From assembly GCF_003946695.1 (NCBI RefSeq), contig NZ_RHOX01000024.1, forward strand, positions 1-32,133: a stretch of DNA of 32,133 bases, written 5' to 3'. Below, piece after piece: positions 16,826 through 24,061 of the stretch. Each line of letters opens with the position of its first letter. Position 1 is the stretch's first letter. Both the position numbers and the translations under genes were made by a program. Below the pieces are notes generated by a model, which searched no databases, had not been told where the DNA came from, and saw only the letters and a list, made by a program, of their open reading frames with translations. Origin of the DNA: Lapidilactobacillus bayanensis (lineage in GTDB: Bacteria > Bacillota > Bacilli > Lactobacillales > Lactobacillaceae).

Positions 16826-17506
16826 TTATTTAGTTAAGTCGTCTTTAGCATCATCCGCAACTTTTTTAGCTTGATCAGCTAAGTCAGCGGCTTTGTCTTG
16901 TGCCTGCTTAGCGGCATCAGCAGCTTTGTCTTGAATATCTGCTGCTTGTTCTTTGACATCAGCAACAGCTTCATGATCTGTCACAGTAGCTTCTGCATCT
17001 GCGGCAGCAGCTTGTTCTTCGTCCTCGGCAGCTAAATCCGCAGCTTTGTCTTTATTTATTTCATCTTGCGCTTCTTGAAAGGCTGATTGGCTATCTAAGA
17101 CGATATCGTCAAAGTCGTCACTCTCATCAACGCTGTCTTTCGTTTGTTCAAAACTACTCTTCAACTGGTCAGTCACATCACCAAATTGCATTTTCATTTG
17201 TTCAGTTGCATCTTGAAAGTTATCTTTAATTTGTTGAAATGCTTGACCAGAAGTATCGACAGCTGAGTGCAACCCTTCATGCTCATTTAAAACGTTATTA
17301 ACTTTCTTAGCAGCTTCTTCACGCCAATCGGCCGTTGCATTATCAGCAATTTGATACAATTCTGTAGCGCGGTCTTTCATTTTGTCACGGTTATTTATTG
17401 CCCGTTTGCGCAAATCTTCGACCGTTTCAGGTGTTAAGCATAAAGCGGCACCAATTGCTGCTGCACTACCAATTACCAATCCTAAAAAGAAATGTCCTTT
17501 TGCCAT
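16826..17506 (-). CDS. ytxH: YtxH-family general stress membrane protein with a long helical tail
   Basis: The N-terminal YtxH motif GHFFLGLVIGSAAAIGAALCLTP gives a single membrane helix (about 5-25) followed by the family's basic segment. After that the protein is almost entirely soluble amphipathic helix. The middle, to about residue 150, is E/D/Q-rich, and the last 75 residues are Ala/Asp/Lys/Gln repeats of the type DKAADAAKQAQDKAADLADQ, like apolipoprotein or LEA proteins. Function is unknown. In Bacillus ytxH lies in the ytxGHJ stress operon adjacent to ccpA, as here. A good TTGGAGCG ribosome-binding site precedes the ATG. It is co-transcribed with ytxG, with a 15-bp gap. Confidence 0.88.
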   Translation of the reverse strand: MAKGHFFLGLVIGSAAAIGAALCLTPETVEDLRKRAINNRDKMKDRATELYQIADNATADWREEAAKKVNNVLNEHEGLHSAVDTSGQAFQQIKDNFQDATEQMKMQFGDVTDQLKSSFEQTKDSVDESDDFDDIVLDSQSAFQEAQDEINKDKAADLAAEDEEQAAAADAEATVTDHEAVADVKEQAADIQDKAADAAKQAQDKAADLADQAKKVADDAKDDLTK

Positions 17507-17521
17507 GTAAAACGCTCCAAT

Positions 17522-17932
17522 CTATCCGTTATTTTTATTTTTTCTCAAGACTGCACGAACAACACGTGTTGCAACACCCGCCGTTGCTGTCTTAGAGTTA
17601 GTAATCTTAGAAGCTAAATTGCGAGATGAAGTATTCAAATCAGATACAGAGGTTCCTAATTCTCCCATTGCCTTGAAAACAGGATCCAGATCGGCTACTT
17701 TGCCGTTTACATCGTCCAACAAGGTATTGCTCTTTACTAATAAACCCTCAACTTCATTTGATAACACATCGACATCCTTGGTTACCATGTTTAAAGATTG
17801 ATTCACGCCGTCAACTGTCTTTTCAACATTTTTCATGACTTTGGTAATCCGCATCAAAAAGATTGAAATAAAAATAACCAATATCAGCAGTGCACCAGCA
17901 GCAATCAATCCTGCGATTTCTCCGCCTGACAT
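17522..17932 (-). CDS. ytxG: YtxG-like DUF948 membrane protein
   Basis: One N-terminal membrane helix (about residues 5-27, AGLIAAGALLILVIFISIFLM) is followed by a long coiled-coil-like segment with heptad-type hydrophobic spacing: VEKTVDGVNQSLNMV, then VDVLSNEVEGLLVKSNTLL. This is the DUF948 pattern. The C-terminus is short and basic. The family has no defined activity. The context (upstream partner of ytxH, next to ccpA) and the 136-aa length are as expected. AAGGAGG lies seven bases before the ATG. It is the first gene of the ytxGH operon, divergent from the MscS gene. Confidence 0.88.
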   Translation of the reverse strand: MSGGEIAGLIAAGALLILVIFISIFLMRITKVMKNVEKTVDGVNQSLNMVTKDVDVLSNEVEGLLVKSNTLLDDVNGKVADLDPVFKAMGELGTSVSDLNTSSRNLASKITNSKTATAGVATRVVRAVLRKNKNNG

Positions 17933-18062
17933 AGAAAACCTCCTTAAATAAATCTACACTTACTTAATAAGGATAACACCAAGAAGGCCTGGGGGCAATT
18001 GATAAATGAATGCGTTAACTTTCGATAAATTAACGGCAATTTTTTTCATTGTAGCAAAAATT

Positions 18063-18071
18063 TGGTACACT
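18063..18071 (+). promoter_or_regulatory. extended -10 promoter of the MscS-type channel gene
   Basis: TGGTACACT provides a TG extension (18063-18064) and -10 TACACT (18066-18071), about 30 bp upstream of the TTG start. The -35 region is weak. Confidence 0.45.
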
Positions 18072-18102
18072 AAACATAAATCATAAAAGGAGCCTTCTCA
18101 TC

Positions 18103-18936
18103 TTGACCATTCCAACAATCTTTGAACAATTCGACTGGAGCAAAATTGGCGCTGATATCTTGAGTAAATTCATTGAGATTATACTCATCTCACTGCTCTT
18201 TTACTTATTAAATGTCTTCGGCCAAAAGCTAATCAGTCGCACGACTGAACATTATTTAAATAAAGAAAATACCTCGAACAACCGTATTTCAACTATTCGA
18301 TCGCTACTCAAAAACGGCCTACTATATACCTTGCTAATCTTTTATATTTATACGGTTCTCACCGTCTTTGGTGTCCCAGTTGGTACATTGATTGCCAGTG
18401 CTGGAATTGCCAGTTTAGCTATTGGCTTAGGTGCACAAGGTTTTGTCAACGATATTGTCACTGGCTTCTTTATTTTAGTGGAGCAGCAATTTGAGGTCGG
18501 CGATTTGGTTACGATTAGCGATATTAACGGAACAGTCACGGCAATGGGCCTGAGAACCACCCAAGTTCGCTCTGCGGACGGTACATTGCATTACATTCCC
18601 AATCGTAACATTTCGATCGTGGCTAATTTCTCTCGCGGACATCGGCAACAGATTATTAACCTCCGCATCAAATCTGACACAAATATTGCGGAATTAGAAA
18701 AAGTCCTGCAACAAGTTAACGAGCAATTTTATAAATCAACCGACGAATTGTTAGCACTCCCAGAATTACTCGGCGTTAATGTGCAAGCAAACGGCAGTCT
18801 GATCTACCAAATTAAAATCAATCCCAAACAAGGCGCCGAAATTGCCATGCAACGCCTACTCGTCAGCAACTATCTTCCCGAATTAAAAAAAGTAGGCATT
18901 ACCCTACCAACTAATACGATTAACTTACAAGGCTAA
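18103..18936 (+). CDS. small-conductance mechanosensitive channel (MscS/YkuT type)
   Basis: This membrane channel opens on hypo-osmotic shock to release solutes. Length is 277 aa. Membrane helices are at about residues 20-42 and 70-88. The pore-lining TM3 is rich in Gly/Ala (LIASAGIASLAIGLGAQGFV). The beta domain follows (FEVGDLVTISDINGTV, then MGLRTTQVRSADGTLHYIPN), the signature of the family, and then the C-terminal alpha/beta domain. Start choice: TTG at 18103 follows AAAGGAG by about nine bases; no nearer ATG exists. It neighbours the c-di-AMP-binding CbpB and an aquaporin, a plausible osmotic-stress group. Confidence 0.92.
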   Translation: MTIPTIFEQFDWSKIGADILSKFIEIILISLLFYLLNVFGQKLISRTTEHYLNKENTSNNRISTIRSLLKNGLLYTLLIFYIYTVLTVFGVPVGTLIASAGIASLAIGLGAQGFVNDIVTGFFILVEQQFEVGDLVTISDINGTVTAMGLRTTQVRSADGTLHYIPNRNISIVANFSRGHRQQIINLRIKSDTNIAELEKVLQQVNEQFYKSTDELLALPELLGVNVQANGSLIYQIKINPKQGAEIAMQRLLVSNYLPELKKVGITLPTNTINLQG

Positions 18937-19195
18937 TTTCGCTGGCTTTGATAATTGCATGCTAGATATGCAGAATCATTTGAGCGTCATTTTGCAGATC
19001 TTGTCCTTGTTTTTTTCGAGTAAAGTTTATCTTATCTAGCCTACAGTGATGCTGCAAAAATAACGCGAATTCGCTAAGCTGGTGTACGAGTTGAAATTAC
19101 AAGCGACAGAGACGCCGCTAAAGTTTAAGCACCAGATTGCCGTTAGTAGCAACATTGAATTGGGTCAAAGGAAATAATTTGCGCACACCATCTAA
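18937..19195. other. intergenic region with a short possible coding remnant
   Basis: No intact gene is visible. On the plus strand, 19064-19177 is open for 37 codons between two stops, with protein-like composition (REFAKLVYELKLQATE, then TPLKFKHQ, ending LGQRK) but no start codon with a ribosome-binding site. It could be the decayed tail of a lost gene or chance. I recognise no family. Confidence 0.25.
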
Positions 19196-19199
19196 AACG

Positions 19200-19236
19200 A
19201 AAGGGAACTGGGGTAAAATCCCAGTTCCCTTTTATT
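19200..19236 (+). terminator. rho-independent terminator downstream of the MscS gene
   Basis: The stem AAAGGGAACTGGG / CCCAGTTCCCTTT with a short A-rich loop is followed by TTATTATTA. It lies between the convergent MscS and cbpB genes. The sequence from 19237 to 19372 shows nothing further. Confidence 0.75.
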
Positions 19237-19372
19237 ATTAATATTGCAGGGCAAAGATACCCTCATGCTACTTTTGCTTCGACTAAAAATCCGGTCGAAT
19301 AAAATACAAACAGGGCGTAAATTCAACTTGCCACGTGCTCGACCTCTTGTTAAACCTTAAACGATTAATTCA

Positions 19373-19855
19373 TTAGTTTGTTTCCTCAGGAACTTTTTTG
19401 ATCACATCGTAATCATGTTCAAGATTATGCGCAATATAGTTGAAGGCCTTCATCATTTCTCGACGCGTTAGAATTCCCTTAAAGACATTATCTTGATCGA
19501 CCATTGGCACGAACGGATTATCGACCATGAAATGCAGAACATCATCTAAATCAGCATCAGCACGAACTGTATCGAATTGTGTTTGCATGACATCCTTGAC
19601 GACCAAACGTTGCAATGGTTTATCGCTAATGTCATTCAGCTCAATCATCTTGTCCGTAATCATCGGCATCGTCAGTAAACCCAACAAGTGAGATTCACCA
19701 TCCAACACCGGAATTTTGGAATAACGAACTTTAGTTAGCAATAAAAAAGCATGCGTTAAAGGATTATCTTCTTGAACTGAAGCAACTTTATCACCAGGAA
19801 TTAAAAAACCGGCTTGTTTTTCGTCTAACATATCTTGAATTGATTTAGCAATCAT
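19373..19855 (-). CDS. cbpB: CBS-domain protein, cyclic-di-AMP-binding CbpB/DarB type (YkuL)
   Basis: This 160-aa protein consists of two CBS domains in tandem. The first is about residues 10-70 (FLIPGDKVASVQEDNPLTHA, then YSKIPVLD), the second about 95-150 (VMQTQFDTVRADADLDDV, then NPFVPMVDQDNVFKGILTRR). This stand-alone two-CBS form is that of CbpB/DarB, which binds c-di-AMP and, in Bacillus and Listeria, signals to Rel and pyruvate carboxylase. Start choice: ATG at 19855 is ten bases after AAAGGA. A longer in-frame extension to 20050 overlaps the divergent aquaporin gene on the other strand and is not real. Nearby channel genes fit an osmotic role, which is inference. Confidence 0.85.
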   Translation of the reverse strand: MIAKSIQDMLDEKQAGFLIPGDKVASVQEDNPLTHAFLLLTKVRYSKIPVLDGESHLLGLLTMPMITDKMIELNDISDKPLQRLVVKDVMQTQFDTVRADADLDDVLHFMVDNPFVPMVDQDNVFKGILTRREMMKAFNYIAHNLEHDYDVIKKVPEETN

Positions 19856-19902
19856 TAAGAATTGATCCTTTCTGTTTTCAGTAATATTTAAGAGAATCTT
19901 AA

Positions 19903-19930
19903 TTGTATTCAGGCCTAATATCTGTATAAT
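19903..19930 (+). promoter_or_regulatory. promoter of the aquaporin gene
   Basis: A perfect -10 TATAAT (19925-19930) and a weak -35 TTGTAT (19903-19908) are separated by a 16-bp spacer, about 35 bp before the ATG. Confidence 0.55.
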
Positions 19931-19964
19931 TTTTATTTGTATTCTATTCTTTTGGAGGAAAGTA

Positions 19965-20699
19965 ATGACATATTCACTAGCAACAAGATTAGCTGCCGAA
20001 TTCATTGGCACGGCAATTATGGTTCTGCTGGGCAATGGTTCCGTTGCCAATGTTGATTTAATTGGGACTAAAGGCGAACATGGTGGCTGGATTTTAATTT
20101 CACTCGGTTATGGGGCCGGTGTTATGATCCCCGCTTTAATGTTCGGTGGAATTTCGGGCAATCATATTAATCCTGCTTTCACTTTAGGCCTGGCATTCTC
20201 TGGTCTGTTCCCTTGGCATGACGTTCTACCCTATCTCGCGGTGCAAATGTTAGGCGCATTTGTTGGACAAGCAATCGTCGTTTTGGCCTACAAACCTTAC
20301 TATGATCTAACTACTAATGCTGATCATATTTTAGGTACTTTTTCAACGATCGATAACGCTCATAGCCGCTTTAACGGCTTTGTCAACGAGTTCGTTGGGA
20401 CTTACATTCTAGTTTTTGCCGCACTGGGTATTACTAAAGCACCGTTCTTCAACAATAACTTAGGTACAGCCCACTTAGCACTAGGCTTCTTGGTCATGAC
20501 CTTAGTCGCATCGTTAGGTGGTCCAACCGGCCCGGCTTTAAACCCAGCACGTGACCTATCACCACGTATTTTACACGCACTCTTGCCATTAAAACACAAA
20601 AGTGACTCCCACTGGCGTTATGCTTGGGTCCCTGTTGTCGCACCAATTGTTGCTGGTATTTTAGCCGTATTTACGTATAAACATATTTTTATGTCGTAA
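19965..20699 (+). CDS. aquaglyceroporin / glycerol uptake facilitator (MIP family)
   Basis: This six-helix membrane channel transports glycerol and/or water and small uncharged solutes. Both half-helix motifs are intact: HINPA with N69 and ALNPARD with N193. Asp directly after NPAR (D197) is the mark of glycerol facilitators rather than strict aquaporins. Length (244 aa) is usual. The ribosome-binding site GGAGG is well placed. It is divergent from cbpB and ends in a strong terminator, so it is a single-gene unit. No glycerol kinase or dehydrogenase is adjacent, so the transported solute in vivo is open; lactobacilli often hold several such paralogues. Confidence 0.92.
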   Translation: MTYSLATRLAAEFIGTAIMVLLGNGSVANVDLIGTKGEHGGWILISLGYGAGVMIPALMFGGISGNHINPAFTLGLAFSGLFPWHDVLPYLAVQMLGAFVGQAIVVLAYKPYYDLTTNADHILGTFSTIDNAHSRFNGFVNEFVGTYILVFAALGITKAPFFNNNLGTAHLALGFLVMTLVASLGGPTGPALNPARDLSPRILHALLPLKHKSDSHWRYAWVPVVAPIVAGILAVFTYKHIFMS

Positions 20700-20708
20700 G
20701 CTTTAAGT

Positions 20709-20739
20709 AGGAACCGGGAAAAAATCTCGGTTCTTTTTT
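20709..20739 (+). terminator. rho-independent terminator of the aquaporin gene
   Basis: The stem GGAACCGGGA / TCTCGGTTC (one G-U pair) with an A-rich loop is followed by a run of T. Confidence 0.85.
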
Positions 20740-20866
20740 TATGTCGTTGTGCCAGTGCGGCCCAAGTTCAGTGCTATCACCGCACTATTCTGTTCAACCA
20801 AAAAACAAATAGTAGGCTGAGTGATGCAGCAAACCTAATCCGCTCTTTAAGCTCGCGTTTTTAATG

Positions 20867-21388
20867 CTATTTTTTAGTAAATTGAAAATTCAAACCAGGT
20901 ACTGGTTGCAAATTGCGTTGATAATACTGAACGTTAATTTCAGCACCATTAACCTCAACAACAGCATAAGTACCACGCAACGAAACAAAACGCCCACGCG
21001 GTTGACTAATTGAACCTGGATTCAGGAATAAGCGCTGCTGGTTCATTGCGCAAGCCAATTGGTGCGTATGACCGTAAAAGACCAAATCTGCTTGTTGTTC
21101 TTGCGCCAATAACGCTAACTGTTCTAAGCCGAAGTTAACGCCATAGCGATGTCCGTGCACAACTAGAATCTTTTGCCCAGCAATTTCGGTCGTGACGGTC
21201 AGTGGGAAATTCTGGTCAAAGTCCATATTACCTTGCACAATTTGGAAATGTTGACGGAGCGGATCATCCCAACTCAATTCAGAATCACCACAATGGATCA
21301 ATGCGTCAACCTGGCCTTGATAATGATCGACAATGACTTGTAAAATCTGCTCATCACCATGACTATCACTAACCACAACTAATTTCAT
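20867..21388 (-). CDS. YfcE/MJ0936-type metallophosphoesterase
   Basis: This small calcineurin-like phosphodiesterase has complete metal ligands: VVSDSHGD, IHCGD, GNMD, VVHGHRYG and YGHTHQ. Members hydrolyse bis-pNPP-like phosphodiesters in vitro; the natural substrate is unknown. Length is 173 aa. Start choice: the ATG at 21388 overlaps the rdgB stop (ATGA) with an AGGAGCAGGG site upstream. The longer in-frame extension lies inside rdgB and is not supported. It is the third gene of murI-rdgB-yfcE, an arrangement common in Firmicutes (racE-ysnA-ysnB). The 20740-20866 gap downstream shows no clear terminator. Confidence 0.9.
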   Translation of the reverse strand: MKLVVVSDSHGDEQILQVIVDHYQGQVDALIHCGDSELSWDDPLRQHFQIVQGNMDFDQNFPLTVTTEIAGQKILVVHGHRYGVNFGLEQLALLAQEQQADLVFYGHTHQLACAMNQQRLFLNPGSISQPRGRFVSLRGTYAVVEVNGAEINVQYYQRNLQPVPGLNFQFTKK

Positions 21389-22008
21389 TTGCCCTGCTCC
21401 TGTTCTTGCCACCATTGCTGCCACACGGGCAATAAATTCTTAATCGCCGCACCTCGATGACTATATTTATTCTTCTCTTCCACTGACATTTCTGCAAAAG
21501 TCTTCGCCAATTCGGCCAAGTAAAAAAGTGGATCATAACCGAACCCATCGTCGCCACGAGGTACAGTCAAAATCTGACCAGGAACATTACCTTCGACGAC
21601 TAAATCTTGATCAGAACGCTCCGGCCAAGCCATTACTAAAGTTGTATGAAAATTGGCCGTCCGCTGTTCTGGTGCCACCCCGCCAAGGTTGGCCAACAAA
21701 CGGGCATTATTGGCCGCGTCATTATGACCCTCTCCAGCATAACGAGCCGAATAAATTCCCGGCTGACCGTGTAAATAATCAACTTGCAACCCGGAATCAT
21801 CAGCTAAAACCGGTGTTTGTAAAATTTTAGCAAAATGATCAGCCTTCAAACGCGCATTCTCTTCAAAAGTATGACCGGTTTCATTGACCTGTGCCAAATT
21901 GTCGAAGTCATTTAACGTTTTAACTTGCCAACCTGCTGGTTCAAAAATATCCCGAAATTCGCGAGCCTTACCTTGATTCTGTGTCGCAATAACTAAAACT
22001 TTCTTCAT
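21385..22008 (-). CDS. rdgB: XTP/dITP pyrophosphatase (RdgB/HAM1)
   Basis: This enzyme removes non-canonical purine triphosphates (XTP, dITP, ITP) from the nucleotide pool by hydrolysis to the monophosphate plus pyrophosphate. Signatures: ATQNQGKAREF at residues 8-18 (the family has (S/T)xNxxK), LADDSGLQVDYLHGQPGIYSARYAG (catalytic D), DGFGYDPLFY, and EKNKYSHRGAA near the C-terminus. Length (207 aa) is normal. Start overlaps the murI stop by four bases (ATGA), and its own stop overlaps the next start in the same way, so the three genes are translationally coupled. Confidence 0.95.
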   Translation of the reverse strand: MKKVLVIATQNQGKAREFRDIFEPAGWQVKTLNDFDNLAQVNETGHTFEENARLKADHFAKILQTPVLADDSGLQVDYLHGQPGIYSARYAGEGHNDAANNARLLANLGGVAPEQRTANFHTTLVMAWPERSDQDLVVEGNVPGQILTVPRGDDGFGYDPLFYLAELAKTFAEMSVEEKNKYSHRGAAIKNLLPVWQQWWQEQEQGK

Positions 22009-22823
22009 TCGTGACTCTCCTTGTTTAGATGTACTTGTTGTGCATGCAGATCATCCATCCCTAGCCACTGAGAACCAATTAAATCAAACATTTCCGGCGC
22101 CGCCGTCGTATAAAACTCCGCCGTAGCCGGCCGCTCAGTGTTGAGATTAGCCAAGTTGAAGTAATCAAGTAAAACCGACACTTCGGAAACCGTCTCCGCT
22201 CCAGAATCAATTAATTGTACCTTGTCACCAAGATAAGCGCGGATTAGTGGCCGCAACAAAGGATAGTGCGTGCAGCCTAAAATTAAAGTATCAATCTCAG
22301 TCTGCTTAAAAGGTGCTAACGTCTCTGCAACTACTTTTTTAGCCAAGGGCGTGTTGAACTCATTGCTTTCAACTAAGGGAACAAACTTCGGAGCAGCCAT
22401 GCTAATAACGTTTAATCGAGCATTACGTGCTTTTAGCGCTTTAACATAGGCTTGTGACTTATCAGTTCCTTCCGTAGAAATAATTCCAATTTGATTATTG
22501 CGTGTCGCCTTAATCGCCGCACGCGTTCCTGGTAGAATTACACCCACAACCGGAATCGTCAGTCGCGGTTTGATCACTTCTAACGCCGCAGCGGTCGCAG
22601 TATTACAAGCAATCACCAACATCTTAATATCTTTTTGCAATAAAAACTGGACCATTTGCCAAGTAAACTCCTGTACTTGACTGGCCGGCCGTGGACCATA
22701 AGGCAAACGCGCCTGATCGCCAATGAAGACAATATCTTCATGAGGCAATTGCCGCAGTGCTTCTTTAACAACCGTTAGTCCGCCGACACCTGAATCTAAA
22801 AAACCTATTGGCTGATTCGCCAT
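22005..22823 (-). CDS. murI: glutamate racemase
   Basis: This enzyme interconverts L- and D-glutamate, supplying D-Glu for peptidoglycan. From the chosen start, GFLDSGVGGL is at residues 7-16. The two catalytic cysteines are C73 in ACNTATAAAL and C184 in GCTHYPLL. The sequence also has GVILPGTRAA and the closing SGAETVSEVS. Length is 272 aa. Start choice: ATG at 22823 with TGAGG nine bases upstream; a GTG at 22838 lies on that same site and is less likely. It is the first gene of the murI-rdgB-yfcE operon. The promoter was not located with confidence. Confidence 0.95.
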   Translation of the reverse strand: MANQPIGFLDSGVGGLTVVKEALRQLPHEDIVFIGDQARLPYGPRPASQVQEFTWQMVQFLLQKDIKMLVIACNTATAAALEVIKPRLTIPVVGVILPGTRAAIKATRNNQIGIISTEGTDKSQAYVKALKARNARLNVISMAAPKFVPLVESNEFNTPLAKKVVAETLAPFKQTEIDTLILGCTHYPLLRPLIRAYLGDKVQLIDSGAETVSEVSVLLDYFNLANLNTERPATAEFYTTAAPEMFDLIGSQWLGMDDLHAQQVHLNKESHE

Positions 22824-22984
22824 ATTACCAAGCCTCACGAATTTGAATTAAACTATATTGTCGCCTTTTTTAGCATTTTTTTCAAGTTATGAAGATTCTT
22901 AGAAACGATGCTTAGCTTCTTAACGAGTATGGTGAACAAGTTATTATCGCTGCTGCAAATGTGAATTTGCTCCCGAAAATAATT

Positions 22985-23485
22985 AAAACTAGAACTATCA
23001 GGTTGTGCTTCTTCGTGCCTGCGGAAAATGCGCTGGTGGAACGCTGCGAGCTTGATTTGAGCCAAATAAATTTGTCTCAAATACAATCTTTGTTGTAAGT
23101 GGTAAACCACTAACAACAATTCCGCGGCTGACCGCGATTTCCCTCCGGCACTGACGAATGTGCGTTAGTTCGACTAAACTTCAAGTTTTTACTTCTCAAA
23201 ATTTTAGGGGGTAATTCAACCACTCGTCAACTCAGCGCTTGCGCAAAAGTTGCTATCTTGCTTGTTTAGTGGTGGAAAATAAATACCGCTCAGTAGTGAC
23301 ATTAATGTTGGCAATTTATTGCCTACATTAAGGCTCGTATTTGAGACGATTTGTCCTTTAATCGGCTCGAATCGACGCCCACTACGTTCCAGCGACAAGT
23401 ATTTATTTTCCACCACGGTACCGCGCAGGTTCCATATGCAACCTTTGCGCAAGCGCGAAGAAGTACAATATAACAGTTCTAGTTA
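22985..23485 (-). repeat. copy D of the structured repeat, in the opposite orientation
   Basis: This is the cleanest copy for its ends: AAAACTAGAACT...GTGCTTCTTCG at 22987 and CGAAGAAGTACAATATAAC...AGTTCTAGTT at 23455-23484 form terminal inverted repeats. Outer stem: 23235-23253 with 23438-23456 (one mismatch). The 18-bp stem GTGGTGGAAAATAAATAC (23269-23286) pairs perfectly with 23399-23416. Its sequence differs from copies A and B/C, on both arms together. The right-end module is single here, so this may be the basic ~500-bp form. It fills most of the 22824-23581 gap between murI and trxA; a murI promoter must lie to its left. Confidence 0.87.
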
Positions 23486-23543
23486 CCACTATCTCGGCCA
23501 GCAACACAACTTAATAAGAAACAATCCTTTAATTTTAGAGACA

Positions 23544-23574
23544 CAAAAAGCCCAAAGCATTTTGCTTTGGGCTT
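23544..23574 (-). terminator. rho-independent terminator of trxA
   Basis: On the minus strand the stem AGCCCAAAGCA / TGCTTTGGGCT is followed by TTTTTG, about 8 bp after the trxA stop codon. Confidence 0.88.
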
Positions 23575-23581
23575 GATTTGA

Positions 23582-23893
23582 TTAGGCTGTATATTTAGCC
23601 AATGTTTCTTCAAGTTGTTCTTTACTATGATAGCCGACAACTTTTTCGACAACTTCGCCATCTTTTTTGATAACTAAAGTTGGAATTGCCATGATTCCGA
23701 ATGATTGTGGTGTGTCAGGATTTTCATCGACGTCCATCTTAGTGAATTTAACGTTTTTCATTTCTTCTTCAAGCTTTTCAACAACGGGTGACTGCATCCG
23801 ACAAGGACCGCACCAAGTTGCCCAGAAGTCAGTCAAGACGACACCGTGATCTGTTTCTTGCGCAAATGTTTTATCTGTAATTGCTTTAACCAT
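23582..23893 (-). CDS. trxA: thioredoxin
   Basis: This cytoplasmic dithiol-disulfide reductant is recycled by thioredoxin reductase. The active site is WCGPC at residues 27-31, followed by RMQSP. The conserved cis-proline is in AIPTLVI, and the buried acid is in LTDFWA. Length (103 aa) is typical. GGAGG precedes the ATG by nine bases. It sits downstream of mutS2's 3' end as in the widespread cvpA-mutS2-trxA order. About 170 bp and its own promoter separate the genes, so it is probably transcribed independently. Confidence 0.96.
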   Translation of the reverse strand: MVKAITDKTFAQETDHGVVLTDFWATWCGPCRMQSPVVEKLEEEMKNVKFTKMDVDENPDTPQSFGIMAIPTLVIKKDGEVVEKVVGYHSKEQLEETLAKYTA

Positions 23894-23928
23894 TATGAAG
23901 AACCTCCATTCGAATCTTACATATTCAT

Positions 23929-23956
23929 ATTATCGCACAATTCCAATTGATTACAA
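23929..23956 (-). promoter_or_regulatory. promoter of trxA
   Basis: On the minus strand: -35 TTGTAA (23956-23951), a 16-bp spacer, and an extended -10 TGC-GATAAT (GATAAT at 23934-23929), about 35 bp before the trxA ATG. Confidence 0.6.
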
Positions 23957-24061
23957 TTAGTTTGCTTACAAAAAATAACTAAGATTGATTCAGCCTTGCT
24001 TGACCGCTTCAGCGAACAAATTTGAGCCTTAACGCCGATCATCTATCAGAGTGAGATCAAT

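Noticed and set aside
19064-19177. Possible small gene downstream of the MscS channel
   Set aside because: No start codon with a ribosome-binding site and no family recognised; kept only as a possible remnant in the intergenic entry.
19856-20050. N-terminal extension of CbpB overlapping the aquaporin gene
   Set aside because: It covers the divergent gene's promoter and start on the other strand. The ATG at 19855 has its own ribosome-binding site and begins the CBS homology.
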